Below are positions 7,093-15,446 of a stretch of 64,000 bases of DNA, piece after piece. The position numbers and the translations under genes are program-made. The stretch covers positions 1 to 64,000 of the forward strand of contig JBFLZR010000006.1 of the NCBI GenBank assembly GCA_040756055.1, written 5' to 3'. This stretch comes from Candidatus Zixiibacteriota bacterium (GTDB lineage: Bacteria; Zixibacteria; MSB-5A5; GN15; FEB-12). The number at the start of each line of letters is the position of its first letter. The first letter of the stretch is position 1. The notes under the pieces were generated by a model. That model had not been told where the DNA came from, ran no database searches, and saw only the letters and a list, made by a program, of their open reading frames with translations.

Positions 7093-7920
7093 TTAAGAAA
7101 GGTTGTTGCGGTAGACTTCCTGTTTCGCGCTCTCGGTGAGGGCGACGAAACCATCGAGTCTTTTCAGCGTTGCCTCGAAAGCGGTTATCAGGTAGTTCAC
7201 CAGCGGCGTCAGGCTATCGATGGCGGAGCTTCGGACAGCATCGAGATATTCCTCGCGGTCATGGGACAAAATAAGGGCGTATTGAAGGCCGGTGTAGATG
7301 AGGACATAGTCGCCTATGAGCCGCGCGACTCGTCCATTGCCGCATTCGAATGGCAGGGTGGTGGCGATCCGGTAGTGAGCTTCGGCGGCAATGTGGAACA
7401 TTTCCATGAAATTATCTTTGGTGGCGATGCCGAAAATTCTCAATCGATTGATCAACCAGGTCAGGTGGTGTTCGAACAGTTCCGGTAGTTTAGAGTGATG
7501 GGGAAGCGGGCATTCGGTCATCGGCTCGATATCGTCACCGGCGCGAAACTTGCCGGCATCGCTATAGCGCGTCCTTTCAAACAGGGTGCGATGGAGCTGG
7601 AGAATCAGAGGGACTGCCAAAGAGTGTTTGGCCAGAGCGAGTTCTTCGATGCGCCCGGTAATGTTGTACAGAGCGGTTACTTCGCACATAGCCCGACCGT
7701 AATCGGGCGCGATTCGTTCCCATCGACGTTCGGGCAGTCGGTCAAGGGCGAGATAGAGAAAGACGGGGTCAACCGATGGATCATCGAGAGCCGACGAATT
7801 AACAACGCTGGCGGTGCGCAACGCTCTGAAGACTTCATCTTTGGCTCCCAGATGAGCCTCGAGTCTTTCTTTTATGTCGAAATAATGATCTCTGGTTCGA
7901 AGTTTGAAAGCTTTATCCAC
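7093..7920 (-). CDS. Fic/DOC-family protein with degenerate active-site motif
   Basis: Fic enzymes transfer AMP or other nucleotide parts to proteins through a His in HxFx(D/E)GNGRxxR. Here the motif reads LPFECGNGRVAR: the catalytic His is Leu and the acidic residue is Cys, while the anion-binding GNGR and second Arg remain. An inhibitory-helix-like stretch NSSALDDP lies near the N-terminus (canonical S/T-xxx-E-G/N). The start is uncertain. The open frame reaches 8127 inside the tRNA gene, with no ATG in between. I propose the GTG at 7920, where AAAGGGA lies nine bases upstream, giving 275 residues. It may be an inactive or altered-activity Fic protein. It stands alone, with no antitoxin gene beside it. 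Confidence 0.7.
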   Translation of the reverse strand: MDKAFKLRTRDHYFDIKERLEAHLGAKDEVFRALRTASVVNSSALDDPSVDPVFLYLALDRLPERRWERIAPDYGRAMCEVTALYNITGRIEELALAKHSLAVPLILQLHRTLFERTRYSDAGKFRAGDDIEPMTECPLPHHSKLPELFEHHLTWLINRLRIFGIATKDNFMEMFHIAAEAHYRIATTLPFECGNGRVARLIGDYVLIYTGLQYALILSHDREEYLDAVRSSAIDSLTPLVNYLITAFEATLKRLDGFVALTESAKQEVYRNNLS

Positions 7921-8097
7921 GACCTGAGTTCCCTTTGCCTGTATCGTTTTGTATACGAGAGTTTTTTCGTAAGGTTCATCTGCGGATGGGTTTTTTTCGC
8001 GGGCCGGATTTGGGGGCGGTGTTGGAAATTGATGCAGAAACAGCTTGTAAGAGAAGACGGGCTTTATTATTTTTGGAGGCCGAAAGAGGAGATTACT

Positions 8098-8170
8098 GGG
8101 GCAGTAGCTCAGCTGGGAGAGCGCCACGTTCGCAACGTGGAGGTCGTCGGTTCGATCCCGATCTGCTCCA
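8098..8170 (+). tRNA. tRNA-Ala (anticodon CGC)
   Basis: The 73-nt cloverleaf has acceptor stem GGGGCAG/CTGCTCC, a D arm from AGCTCAGCTGGGAGAGC, anticodon arm CCACG-TTCGCAA-CGTGG, and T arm GTCGG-TTCGATC-CCGAT. The anticodon CGC reads GCG. The acceptor contains the G3-U70 wobble that marks alanine tRNAs. CCA is not encoded. The discriminator base is A. Confidence 0.96.
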
Positions 8171-8180
8171 TAAAGATATC

Positions 8181-8202
8181 AGCCGCCTTCACGGAGGCGG
8201 CT
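8181..8202 (+). terminator. Hairpin just after tRNA-Ala
   Basis: AGCCGCCT-TCACGG-AGGCGGCT begins ten bases after the tRNA end. The following bases (TAACCG) are not a strong U tract, so it may be a weak terminator or a processing hairpin. Confidence 0.5.
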
Positions 8203-8282
8203 TAACCGTTTGTGGGATAGAGTTTCGCTGCGGCTGCCAAGCCTGGCGGCTGCTTGAGACGCTTCCCCGGCAAATCAGACTA

Positions 8283-8553
8283 TGTCTGTGCTAGATGGGG
8301 AGTTAGCGGTGCCCTGTAACCCGGAACCCGCTATACCGGGGTCGAATTCCCACCCGAGGGCTTAGCGGTCGTTTAATTTCGATGGTTAAGCAGCGTTGAT
8401 GGTTGGGTCCCGTACAACATGAGCCTATGAACCCCGTCAGGACCGGAAGGTAGCAGCGGTAAGTAGATCCTCTTGTGTGTTGCGGGGTTGCCCGGCCGGA
8501 GCCGGCTGGCCGGAGGGTTTCTCGGCAGCGGTTCGGAGGTGGGTGCACACAAA
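8283..8553 (+). ncRNA. ffs: Signal recognition particle RNA, large bacterial type
   Basis: The 4.5S-like core is clear: GTCAGGACCGGAAGGTAGCA with the GGAA tetraloop that binds Ffh. Unlike the short 4.5S form, an Alu-type domain is present at the 5' end (GTGCTAGATGGGGAGTTAGC and GGTGCCCTGTAACCCGGAAC), as in Bacillus scRNA. TGTGC near 8287 can pair with GCACA near 8545, closing a molecule of about 270 nt. Exact ends are estimated. It lies close to dnaX-ybaB-recR, the usual neighbourhood of ffs, but is transcribed in the opposite direction. Confidence 0.93.
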
Positions 8554-8554
8554 T

Positions 8555-8591
8555 AAGGCCCTTCTGTTGAAAGGCGGAGGGGCTTTTTTGA
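8555..8591 (+). terminator. Rho-independent terminator of SRP RNA
   Basis: AGGCCCTTCTG pairs with CGGAGGGGCTT across a short loop, and TTTTTT follows. It starts right after the predicted 3' end of the SRP RNA. Confidence 0.85.
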
Positions 8592-8854
8592 TTGTCTCAA
8601 GCTGTCAGTTCACATCGCCGATTTCGTGGGGCGGCAGGAACTGACGGAACGGGTGGGGAGAGCGATGGGCACGGGCAGATGAAGATCCCGCGAAGCGCGG
8701 GGCCGGGCGCGGAATGCGGTTTTGCGTGACCGTCGGGTCACACGCCACCGGGGCGGCGCAAGACCCGACGGAACGAGTTGGTGGTCATGTCCAAACAAGT
8801 TTGAACATGCCACCCGTGACGCGCTGGAATGGCGGGTTCGAAGACGGACCCGCC
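8592..8854. repeat. Repeat cluster: R2, R4 and R1 elements
   Basis: Non-coding DNA holds an R2 copy (8603-8655, GCTGTCAGTTCACATCGCCG...GGAACTGACGG), an R4 copy (about 8722-8757, ACCGTCGGGTCACACGCC) and an R1 copy (8783-8816, GTCATGTCCAAACAAG...). The same three families recur on the other side of the EamA gene at 9.8-10.4 kb, so this gene is bracketed by repeats. ORFs in here are repeat shadows. Confidence 0.85.
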
Positions 8855-9733
8855 CTACAGTGTCTGAGGTTTTCGTCCCGGTGTTGGTAGGCCGGAGAGG
8901 ATGAGGGCGGAAAATATCAAGAGGCCGCCGAAGGCGCGGTGCATTACAACCGTCTCACCTCCCAGAGTCCAGGCGAATATTCCGGCAAATACAGGCTCAA
9001 GAGCAAATACCAGAGATACCCGCACGGGCGAGACGATTCTCTGCGCAAGGACCTGTATCACAAAGGCCGACATCGTGGGCAAGAGGGCCAGGAATATGAT
9101 TATCCACCAGGCTTTCGATGATCCGACAGTAAAGGGAAGGTTCAAAGCAGCGCCGGCGACAATGCTAAGAATCCCGATAATGAGCATCTGCTGGCAGGTA
9201 AGGATGAACGGATCCATGCCCTGTTTCATGTACTTGTCGCTATAAAGAACGTGGAGGGCATAAGTCACGGCGGCCATCAGGGTGAGCATATCTCCGATGT
9301 TTATATCGCGCATCCCGCCTGTCAGCACCCATAAGCCGATAAGCGAGACGATTGAGGCGATGACTTCCATGACGGTCGGGCTGCGCTTGAAGATCGTTTT
9401 GAGAAATATCGGTACGAATGCCACGAACAGTCCCGTGATGAAACCGGAGTTAGAGGCGGTGGTGTATTTGAGGCCGACAGTCTGAGGAATATATAGCAGG
9501 AACAGAATAATCGCGAGGAAGGCGGCGCGCTTAATGCCGGCAAATATGGGTCGTCGTGTAGCGAGCAGATAGCCCAGTAGAATAGCTCCGGCTATCAGGA
9601 AGCGGTAGGCGACGAGGATCACGGGGTCGATATCGGAGAGGACATCTTTGACGATGAAAAAAGTGGATCCCCAAATGGCGGCGGAATAGAACAGGCCGAT
9701 ATGGGCGAGAGTATTGTTGCGAGGGGTAGACAT
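8855..9733 (-). CDS. EamA/DMT-family membrane transporter
   Basis: Inner-membrane carrier of the drug/metabolite transporter superfamily; the substrate cannot be told from sequence. The 292 residues hold about ten hydrophobic segments in two EamA repeats. The first repeat has IWGSTFFIVKDVL and the second has PTMSAFVIQVLAQRIVSP and LEPVFAGIFAWTLGGE, family hallmarks. The start is the ATG at 9733; no strong ribosome-binding site is visible. The gene stands alone between two repeat clusters. It is one of three EamA genes in the window. Confidence 0.92.
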   Translation of the reverse strand: MSTPRNNTLAHIGLFYSAAIWGSTFFIVKDVLSDIDPVILVAYRFLIAGAILLGYLLATRRPIFAGIKRAAFLAIILFLLYIPQTVGLKYTTASNSGFITGLFVAFVPIFLKTIFKRSPTVMEVIASIVSLIGLWVLTGGMRDINIGDMLTLMAAVTYALHVLYSDKYMKQGMDPFILTCQQMLIIGILSIVAGAALNLPFTVGSSKAWWIIIFLALLPTMSAFVIQVLAQRIVSPVRVSLVFALEPVFAGIFAWTLGGETVVMHRAFGGLLIFSALILSGLPTPGRKPQTL

Positions 9734-9774
9734 CCGGCCAATTAGATGAAAAGGGAGTCGGTTGTCAATATGTG

Positions 9775-10400
9775 GTTTTGCGTAACCGTCGGGTCACACG
9801 CCGCCGGGGCGGGTGGTCATGTCCAAACAAGTTTGAACATGCCACCCGATGCGAGTGGTGATTTTGTTTGCCGTCAGTTCACATCGCCGACTTCGTCGGG
9901 CGACAGGAACTGACGGAACGGGTGAGGGAGCGTTGGGCACAGGCAGACCAAGATCCAGCGAAGCGCGGGATCGCGCACCAGTTGTCGAAACCTCTCCGCC
10001 GGTGGCGGAAACCCTGACGGGCCCGCCGATGGCGGATTAGGAAACAGGGGATTTCGACCTATCTGGGGTCATGTCCAAACAAGTTTGAACATATCACCCG
10101 ATGTGAGTGGTGATCTTTTTTGCCGCCAGTTTACATCGCCGACTTCGTCCGGCGACAGGAACTGACGGAACGGGTGAGGGAGCGTTGGGCACGGGCAGAT
10201 GAGTATACAACCAAGCGCGGGACCGCGCACGGGGTCATATCCGAACAAGTTTGAACATGCCACCCGATGTGAGTGGTGATCTTTTTTGCCGTCAGTTTAC
10301 ATCGCCGACTTCGTCGGGCGACCGAAGCTGACGGAACTGGCAATGCAAAGCCGTCGGGCCCCGCGCCTGAAGGCGTGAGGCCCGATGGGGGATGTATGGA
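9775..10400. repeat. Mosaic block of palindromic repeat families R1-R4
   Basis: In order: R4 (9775-9811), R1 (9812-9848), R2 (9870-9922), R3 (9982-10062), R1 (10066-10100), R2 (10121-10174), R1 (10231-10266), R2 (10288-10337), then a nested hairpin around 10347-10393 (CGTCGGGCC...GGCCCGATG). R1, a GAGTGGTGATTTT-like spacer and R2 always keep the same order, making a composite unit of about 165 bp in three copies (from 9812, 10066 and 10231). R1 folds as CATGTCCAAA-CAAG-TTTGAACATG. R2 folds as CCGTCAGTT...AACTGACGG with an inner CGCCGA/TCGGGCG stem. There is no protein-like ORF. Confidence 0.9.
9982..10062. repeat. Complete copy of palindromic repeat R3 (long form)
   Basis: It starts TTGTCGAAACCTCTCCGCC and ends GGGGATTTCGACCTAT, so GTCGAAA and TTTCGAC face each other. 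Inside lie CCGCCGGTGGCGG and GGCCCGCCGATGGCGG. Shorter or variant copies are at 128-160, 19662-19714, 22008-22090 and 23056-23111. Confidence 0.88.
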
Positions 10401-10436
10401 TAAGTAGACGGCGGGTTGTCCGCCGATGTCAGGATG

Positions 10437-10901
10437 CTACTTATTGACGGTCTTTTCGGGGTCGACTATCTCGACATCGTCATAAGCAGAGAATCCGCGG
10501 CTGATCATGTCACCATCGGTGTTGACCATCATGAGAGTCCCCTCCACGGTGGCGGTCTGGATGGTATTGGCCATGTCAGCGAGCGCTTCGTCGCCGATTA
10601 CGCCGACTCGGTCGAAGTAGATGAGCAGGTTGTCATCAATGTAGCAGTACTTGGCGTCATAGTTCTCGGCAATCATCACCCCGCCGATATACAGCGTGGC
10701 CTCGCAACTCGAGAACAGATAGCCGGACTCGAGAGTCATAGGGACAACCGCCTGAACGGACTCAGTATTGCCCTGCTGGTTAAGGACGATCTTAAAGGGG
10801 GCGATCGTCATGGTCTGAGCGTAGGTAATGTTCGGTGTGGCAAAGATGGTGAGACATATAACAGATGTCAGAGCGATTAGTGTTTTAAGTGTCGTTTTCA
10901 T
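10437..10901 (-). CDS. Hypothetical secreted protein
   Basis: The 154 residues begin with a clear Sec signal peptide (MKTTLKTLIALTSVICLTIF..., cleavage probably after TYA-Q near residue 28). The mature part is a small beta-rich domain with two cysteines (C65 and C85 approximately; FSSCEATLYIG and DAKYCYIDD) and no motif I recognise. The start has GGAGG nine bases upstream. It is monocistronic, flanked by repeats on one side and a long leader on the other. The function is unknown. Confidence 0.75.
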   Translation of the reverse strand: MKTTLKTLIALTSVICLTIFATPNITYAQTMTIAPFKIVLNQQGNTESVQAVVPMTLESGYLFSSCEATLYIGGVMIAENYDAKYCYIDDNLLIYFDRVGVIGDEALADMANTIQTATVEGTLMMVNTDGDMISRGFSAYDDVEIVDPEKTVNK

Positions 10902-11222
10902 TTCCCATTCCTCCAGTTTTCAGATTTCATTAGAGTAGTCGTCGTAGGAGAGTCGTAAAGTGAGAGTCGTTCGAGTCGTCAGGTAATAACGCATCCTCCT
11001 TGTGCTTAACGTTAACAGTTGCTAAGGTGCCACTTGCTCTATGCCATTGCCTATAACAACTGGTGTGCCAAAGTTAGGCAGGCGTTAGGTAATTGGTTGT
11101 ATTGTAGGTGCTTAGCTACTTACCGAAAAACCTGATAAAATCAGTTTGATGTACCTTGAGGTTCATTGTAGGGGGATTCATCCGATTAACGGGGTACCGT
11201 GTGGTGCGGCACAAACAAGAAA
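10902..11222. other. Non-coding leader with short GTCGT/ACGACTC repeats
   Basis: On the minus strand the 5' leader of the secreted-protein gene repeats ACGAC/ACGACTC five times (10940-10985). A 24-codon ORF (10994-10920) exists, but its AGGAGG abuts the ATG, so translation is doubtful. The rest, toward the protease terminator, shows no gene. Confidence 0.6.
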
Positions 11223-11250
11223 GCCCGCCTTGTGAGCGGGCTCTCCTGTG
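11223..11250 (-). terminator. Terminator of the S8 peptidase gene
   Basis: On the minus strand AGCCCGC-TCACAA-GGCGGGCT is followed by TTCTTGTTTG, about 20 bases after the peptidase stop codon. Confidence 0.8.
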
Positions 11251-11269
11251 ATTGGAGTGGAATTCTTTG

Positions 11270-12751
11270 TTACGGGGTAGCTGACAGCGCCGCGGCTGCA
11301 TCAAGCAGACCCGCGCCGGTAGCATCGGTACCCCAGGTAAATGTCTCAAGCGCGCCACTCGGCCCCTGTACATCGAGACTTCCCGGAGGAAGCGGAATGG
11401 CGGTCGATTCAAGAATTGACTCAGCCTGTGCCGCGGTCAGGAAGGGGTTCTTTTCGCACATCAGAGCTACGACACCGGCGACGTGCGGGCTGGCCATGGA
11501 GGTACCGCCCAGGAAGTAGTAAGACATGCTGTTGCCGCTGTTGACCTGATAGGGTCCGACGACCCACGAGCCGGGGGCGGCTATGTCGAGGTCCTGGCCG
11601 GCGAGTTCGCGGCTGGAGAAGTCGGTGATGTAGAAGTTGGCCGGGTTGGTGGGCTCGGCTACATCGAGGTTATACCACCATCCGCCGTTCGGGAAAGGCT
11701 GCCATTCGCCGAGCCATCCGGAGGCGGCCGATGAGATTACCGGTTCGTAGGCGCCGGGGTAGCCCATGCCCATGAGACCGCGATTGCCGGCAGAGGCGAC
11801 AATGATGACCCCTTGGGCGATGGCATAGTCGATGGCGGCCTGCTCGACAGCGTCAAGGACCGGTCCGCCGAGGCTCATGTTGATTACCACCGGGTAGTCA
11901 GCCAGCGGGCCCGCTTTGAGGTCGCCGATGTACTCGATACCGCGGGCGATGACCGATGACCATCCGGAGCCATTCTGGTTTAGAACTTTAACCGGAATAA
12001 TCGTAGCCATAGGAGCGGCGCCGTTAATCGCAGTGCCTCTCAGGCTGTAACCGATTACTGTGCTTGTCACGTGTGTGCCATGAGAGTTCTGATCATGCTC
12101 CCATTTGTTAGGCTGTTCGGAAACATTGCCGACTTCGCCACCGCCACCACCAAACGATTTGGCGTATTCAACAGCTATGCGTTCCTGCGGGAAATACTTG
12201 CGCCATGAGTCGAGCAATCCGGTGTCGAGGATGGCGACAAAGACGCCGTTACCGGTGTAGGTTACATCGCGAGCCGAGCTAAACGGCTGCACTGTCACAT
12301 TTATCGCGTCCTGATCCCAGGTGCTGATTCCGCCGAGGAAATCGGTGGCGCTGACGAGGTCAACCGGCTTTCCTTCGCGTTCGGCATCGGGGTTCGCGAC
12401 CGCTACATAAGGCAGGGCCTGGATGGTTCCGAGTTGATCCGCCTTGGCCTGCATAGTTACTGCGTTCACTTTGTACATTATGTCCCGGACCTTGCCATAA
12501 TTGCCAAGGTCGGCAAGGATTTCGTCGGTCACGGCTGTGTTAAGCAGCACGTTGATACCGAGGACGCCATTCCCGCTGTTAGCCATACCGAGGTCCTGTG
12601 AAGCACCACCGGTGACGGGAAGGTCGGCATCGCTACAACCTGCGAATATCAGCATCGCGGCGACAGAGAGGATTGCTACCAAGCTTTTCAAACCTGTAAT
12701 TTGTCTCGATGAGAGTCCAAATTTTCCGGTTGAAATTGTGTAGCGATTCAT
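11270..12751 (-). CDS. S8 (subtilisin-like) serine protease lipoprotein
   Basis: Predicted envelope-anchored or exported endopeptidase of 493 residues. The signal peptide ends in a lipobox, LIFAGC, with lipidated C39. Residues 60-120 look like an I9 inhibitory propeptide. The catalytic triad is visible: D176 (VAILDTG), H224 (HGTHVTS) and S418 (GGTSMASPH), with the oxyanion Asn N323 (VASAGN). The C-terminus has no sorting domain. The ATG at 12751 is preceded by AAGGAGG. The gene is single, with its own terminator. Propeptide plus lipobox suggests a cell-bound degradative protease; the substrate is unknown. Confidence 0.94.
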   Translation of the reverse strand: MNRYTISTGKFGLSSRQITGLKSLVAILSVAAMLIFAGCSDADLPVTGGASQDLGMANSGNGVLGINVLLNTAVTDEILADLGNYGKVRDIMYKVNAVTMQAKADQLGTIQALPYVAVANPDAEREGKPVDLVSATDFLGGISTWDQDAINVTVQPFSSARDVTYTGNGVFVAILDTGLLDSWRKYFPQERIAVEYAKSFGGGGGEVGNVSEQPNKWEHDQNSHGTHVTSTVIGYSLRGTAINGAAPMATIIPVKVLNQNGSGWSSVIARGIEYIGDLKAGPLADYPVVINMSLGGPVLDAVEQAAIDYAIAQGVIIVASAGNRGLMGMGYPGAYEPVISSAASGWLGEWQPFPNGGWWYNLDVAEPTNPANFYITDFSSRELAGQDLDIAAPGSWVVGPYQVNSGNSMSYYFLGGTSMASPHVAGVVALMCEKNPFLTAAQAESILESTAIPLPPGSLDVQGPSGALETFTWGTDATGAGLLDAAAALSATP

Positions 12752-12965
12752 TCAAGCCTCCTTTTTAGTGATACATTGGCGGTTTGGAGAACCGCCTGTT
12801 TAGTGTGGGGTTTCCCAGCGTCGTTTTTTACTAAGACATTACGAACAAGCAATCAGCCATAGTTGACAAAAAAGATACGGATTATGCGGTTTTTTGTTGG
12901 AGGCGGCGTGTGAGAGTGGGCAAATCGGATAGGTATACCTATTGTTGTTGTCTGTCAGCCCGTTT

Positions 12966-13427
12966 TCAAGCTGTTTCAAGAGGCTGGTCGGGGCCGAGGT
13001 GACCGACCTTGATGTCTGATTTGTAGTAGGGTTCGGTCTTCACGGGAGAGCCTGCCAGCCGACGAAGCATCATGAGTTGGCCGACGTGAGTCATCATATC
13101 CAGCCAGGGGCCCTGATAAAACTGCAGGATAAGGGCATCATCGGGCTGTTTCGATTCGGCGAGAGTGCGATCGAGGTCAGTCAGGCCGGTATGGAATCTT
13201 TCGATAGCCTGCCGGTAGGGGACCGGTTCGGGCAACTCATACTTGCGGCCGCGGTAGTATTCACCGGAAGCGACAGCGATGTCGGCCATGTGATTTATTA
13301 TCTGCGTGGGTGTCAAGGTATCGTTACCGGCTTTGAAGTCGGGATAGTTGTCAGGGGCGCCGCGTAGAGCGTGCTGGGTACGGAAGGCCAGGGTGGCCAG
13401 CATATGTCTGATAAGGTACAGGTCCAT
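12966..13427 (-). CDS. DinB-family protein
   Basis: A four-helix DinB/YfiT-like protein; members are metal-binding and often act in thiol transfer or are uncharacterised. The 153 residues start MDLYLIRHMLATLAFRTQHA, with AGGAGG seven bases before the ATG at 13427. The longer open frame upstream lacks a site. Candidate metal-binding His residues are in NHMADIAVASGEYY and THVGQLMMLRRLAG. No thiol-related neighbour is visible. Confidence 0.75.
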   Translation of the reverse strand: MDLYLIRHMLATLAFRTQHALRGAPDNYPDFKAGNDTLTPTQIINHMADIAVASGEYYRGRKYELPEPVPYRQAIERFHTGLTDLDRTLAESKQPDDALILQFYQGPWLDMMTHVGQLMMLRRLAGSPVKTEPYYKSDIKVGHLGPDQPLETA

Positions 13428-13573
13428 TGTTGTCCTCCTGTGCGAGTTATCGTTTTTTGCAATATCACGAACATAACTGGAAAACTCAAATGCTTTTGTC
13501 TTCAGTCGTTGGGGAGACGGCTGTGAACAAACCGCTTGTAAGTACATTAGTTTAAGCATTAATTCCCCTCATT

Positions 13574-14464
13574 ATGCGCAGGTCATCGTGGTTTCTGATT
13601 ATCCCGGTGGTATTCTGGGGGATATCTTATATCGCTATCAAGGTGGTTCTGGAGGAACTCGAGCCGGTTGAGATGATATCGGTCAGATTTCTGCTGGCGG
13701 CTCCAACGTTGTATCTCATATTGCGATTCAAGGGTCTTCGAATATGGCCCGTGGCGATGCGCGGGAAACTTCTGTTCGCGTCGTTTATGGTGTTTTTGCA
13801 TTTCTGGGTGATGGCGACCGGTATGAAGGAAACATCGGCTTCGAACACAGCCTGGATACTGACGACGGCGCCGATATTTATCGCTATTCTGGGCTGGATA
13901 TTCCTTAACGAGAAATTCAGTTTGTATCAATGGCTGGGATTGGCTGTCGCCTGCTCCGGGGTGATCTTTCTGACATACAACGGGGATCCTTCCAATCTGG
14001 CGTGGATACATTCGCGTGGGGATTTAATCGTACTCGGTTCGTGTGTAACGTGGGCCATATATACCATCGGGACCCGCGATATCACCAGAAAGGTGAATCC
14101 GCTGGTGGCGACGTTCTGGATGACAGCTATTGCCGGGCTGGTGTTCGTGCCGTGGACGCTCGTTACTTCGGGATATCAGAAGTTTATGCATCTTCAGGAT
14201 GACACGGTAATAAGTCTTTTCTTTCTGGGCATTTTTTGTCTGGCGGTGGCGTTCTGGTTGTGGTCGGAGGGATTGGCCCGTCAGACAGCCGCCGAGGTCG
14301 GCGTTTATCTATACATCGAGCCGTTGATCACGATGATCGGGGCATGGGTTCTTATCGGTGAGGCGATTACGATATGGCTTGTGGTGGGAGCGATTCTCAT
14401 CAGTATCGGCGTTTATGTTTCGGAGAGATTCGGCAGGGTTCGTTTACGGGAGCATGATGTGTAA
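13574..14464 (+). CDS. EamA/DMT-family membrane transporter (first of a pair)
   Basis: The 296 residues have ten predicted membrane segments in two EamA repeats (VFWGISYIAIKVVLEELEPV; AEVGVYLYIEPLITMIGAWV). It ends in TAATG shared with the next EamA gene, so the two are translationally coupled. Paired EamA genes may act together or have been duplicated in place; they are similar in length and motifs. The substrate is unknown. No obvious ribosome-binding site precedes the ATG. Confidence 0.92.
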   Translation: MRRSSWFLIIPVVFWGISYIAIKVVLEELEPVEMISVRFLLAAPTLYLILRFKGLRIWPVAMRGKLLFASFMVFLHFWVMATGMKETSASNTAWILTTAPIFIAILGWIFLNEKFSLYQWLGLAVACSGVIFLTYNGDPSNLAWIHSRGDLIVLGSCVTWAIYTIGTRDITRKVNPLVATFWMTAIAGLVFVPWTLVTSGYQKFMHLQDDTVISLFFLGIFCLAVAFWLWSEGLARQTAAEVGVYLYIEPLITMIGAWVLIGEAITIWLVVGAILISIGVYVSERFGRVRLREHDV

Positions 14465-15339
14465 TGCTGGTGCGGGTATATTTACTTCTGGCGGTGATAT
14501 TCTGGGGGTGGTCGTTCGTGGCGACCAAGATTCTCTTGAGCTATGTCAATCCCGTCGAACTTATGGGGCTTCGGTTTATCGTGGGGCTTCCGGTTCTGTT
14601 CGTGGTGGTGTTCGCTCGAAAGGTCAAGTTTAGTTTCAGCCCGCGGCATCGCTGGCAGGTGCTTTTGGGCGCCGCGATAATAACCGCGCACTTTTTGATT
14701 CAGATTACGGGAATAAAGTACACGACAGCTACGAACACCGGCTGGATCATTTCTATCACGCCGCTGGTGCTGGCGGTGATGTCGTACCTGATTCTCAGGG
14801 AGAAGATCGGATATAAAGAGATTGCCGGTATAGCGGTGGCGACGGCCGGGATTTTGCTTCTGGTGTCGCGGGGCGACATTACCGACTTGAGCTGGTTGAG
14901 TTCGGTAGGGGACTGGCTGGTGCTGGCCTCGGCGCACACGTGGGCGCTTTACACGGTGGCGACACGTGATCTTTCGCGTAAGTACGATCCGCTGGCGGTG
15001 ACATCATCGATACTTCTTCCATCGGCGGTGATACTTGTGACCTACATGCTGTTTACATCGGACTGGGACAAATTTCTTCATCTGCCCTTTGAGGCGGTGC
15101 TGGCACTTTTGTTTCTGGGGGTGTTATCGTTGGCGATAGCGCACTGGTTCTGGCAGGAGGGGGTATCCAGTCTGGGAGCATCGCGGGCGGGCATTTTTTT
15201 GTATCTGGAGCCGCTGGCGACGACGGCATTGGCGGTGCCTTATTTGGGTGAGCCATTTGGTGTTTTCACGGCGGTGGGTGGGATGCTGGTGCTTGGCGGG
15301 GTTTATCTGGCGCAGACGCGGACGAAGGTCATTGGCTGA
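14464..15339 (+). CDS. EamA/DMT-family membrane transporter (second of a pair)
   Basis: The 291 residues have ten membrane segments and the same motifs as the preceding protein (VIFWGWSFVATKILLSYVNP; ASRAGIFLYLEPLATTALAV). Its ATG overlaps the stop of the upstream gene by one base, so expression must be coupled. Together with 8855-9733 there are three EamA carriers within 7 kb. Confidence 0.92.
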   Translation: MLVRVYLLLAVIFWGWSFVATKILLSYVNPVELMGLRFIVGLPVLFVVVFARKVKFSFSPRHRWQVLLGAAIITAHFLIQITGIKYTTATNTGWIISITPLVLAVMSYLILREKIGYKEIAGIAVATAGILLLVSRGDITDLSWLSSVGDWLVLASAHTWALYTVATRDLSRKYDPLAVTSSILLPSAVILVTYMLFTSDWDKFLHLPFEAVLALLFLGVLSLAIAHWFWQEGVSSLGASRAGIFLYLEPLATTALAVPYLGEPFGVFTAVGGMLVLGGVYLAQTRTKVIG

Positions 15340-15446
15340 TTTATAAAACACCGGCCCGGATTACGAGATCGCGAGCACGATTATGCGCTTGATGGATATG
15401 GAATCCTCTTATTTTGTACTGTAATATAATGACTGGTTACTCATTC

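Noticed and set aside
7921-8127. N-terminal extension of the Fic-like protein to 8127
   Set aside because: It would run into the tRNA-Ala gene on the other strand and encodes a proline-rich, unconserved-looking stretch without a good start site.
9812-10337. CRISPR-like or coding repeat
   Set aside because: The spacing of about 165-250 bp, internal palindromes and conserved spacers do not fit CRISPR. ORFs crossing the units are only repeat translations.
10920-10994. 24-codon leader peptide on the minus strand before the secreted-protein gene
   Set aside because: AGGAGG touches the ATG directly, which is too close for normal initiation, and the peptide shows no attenuator-type codon run.
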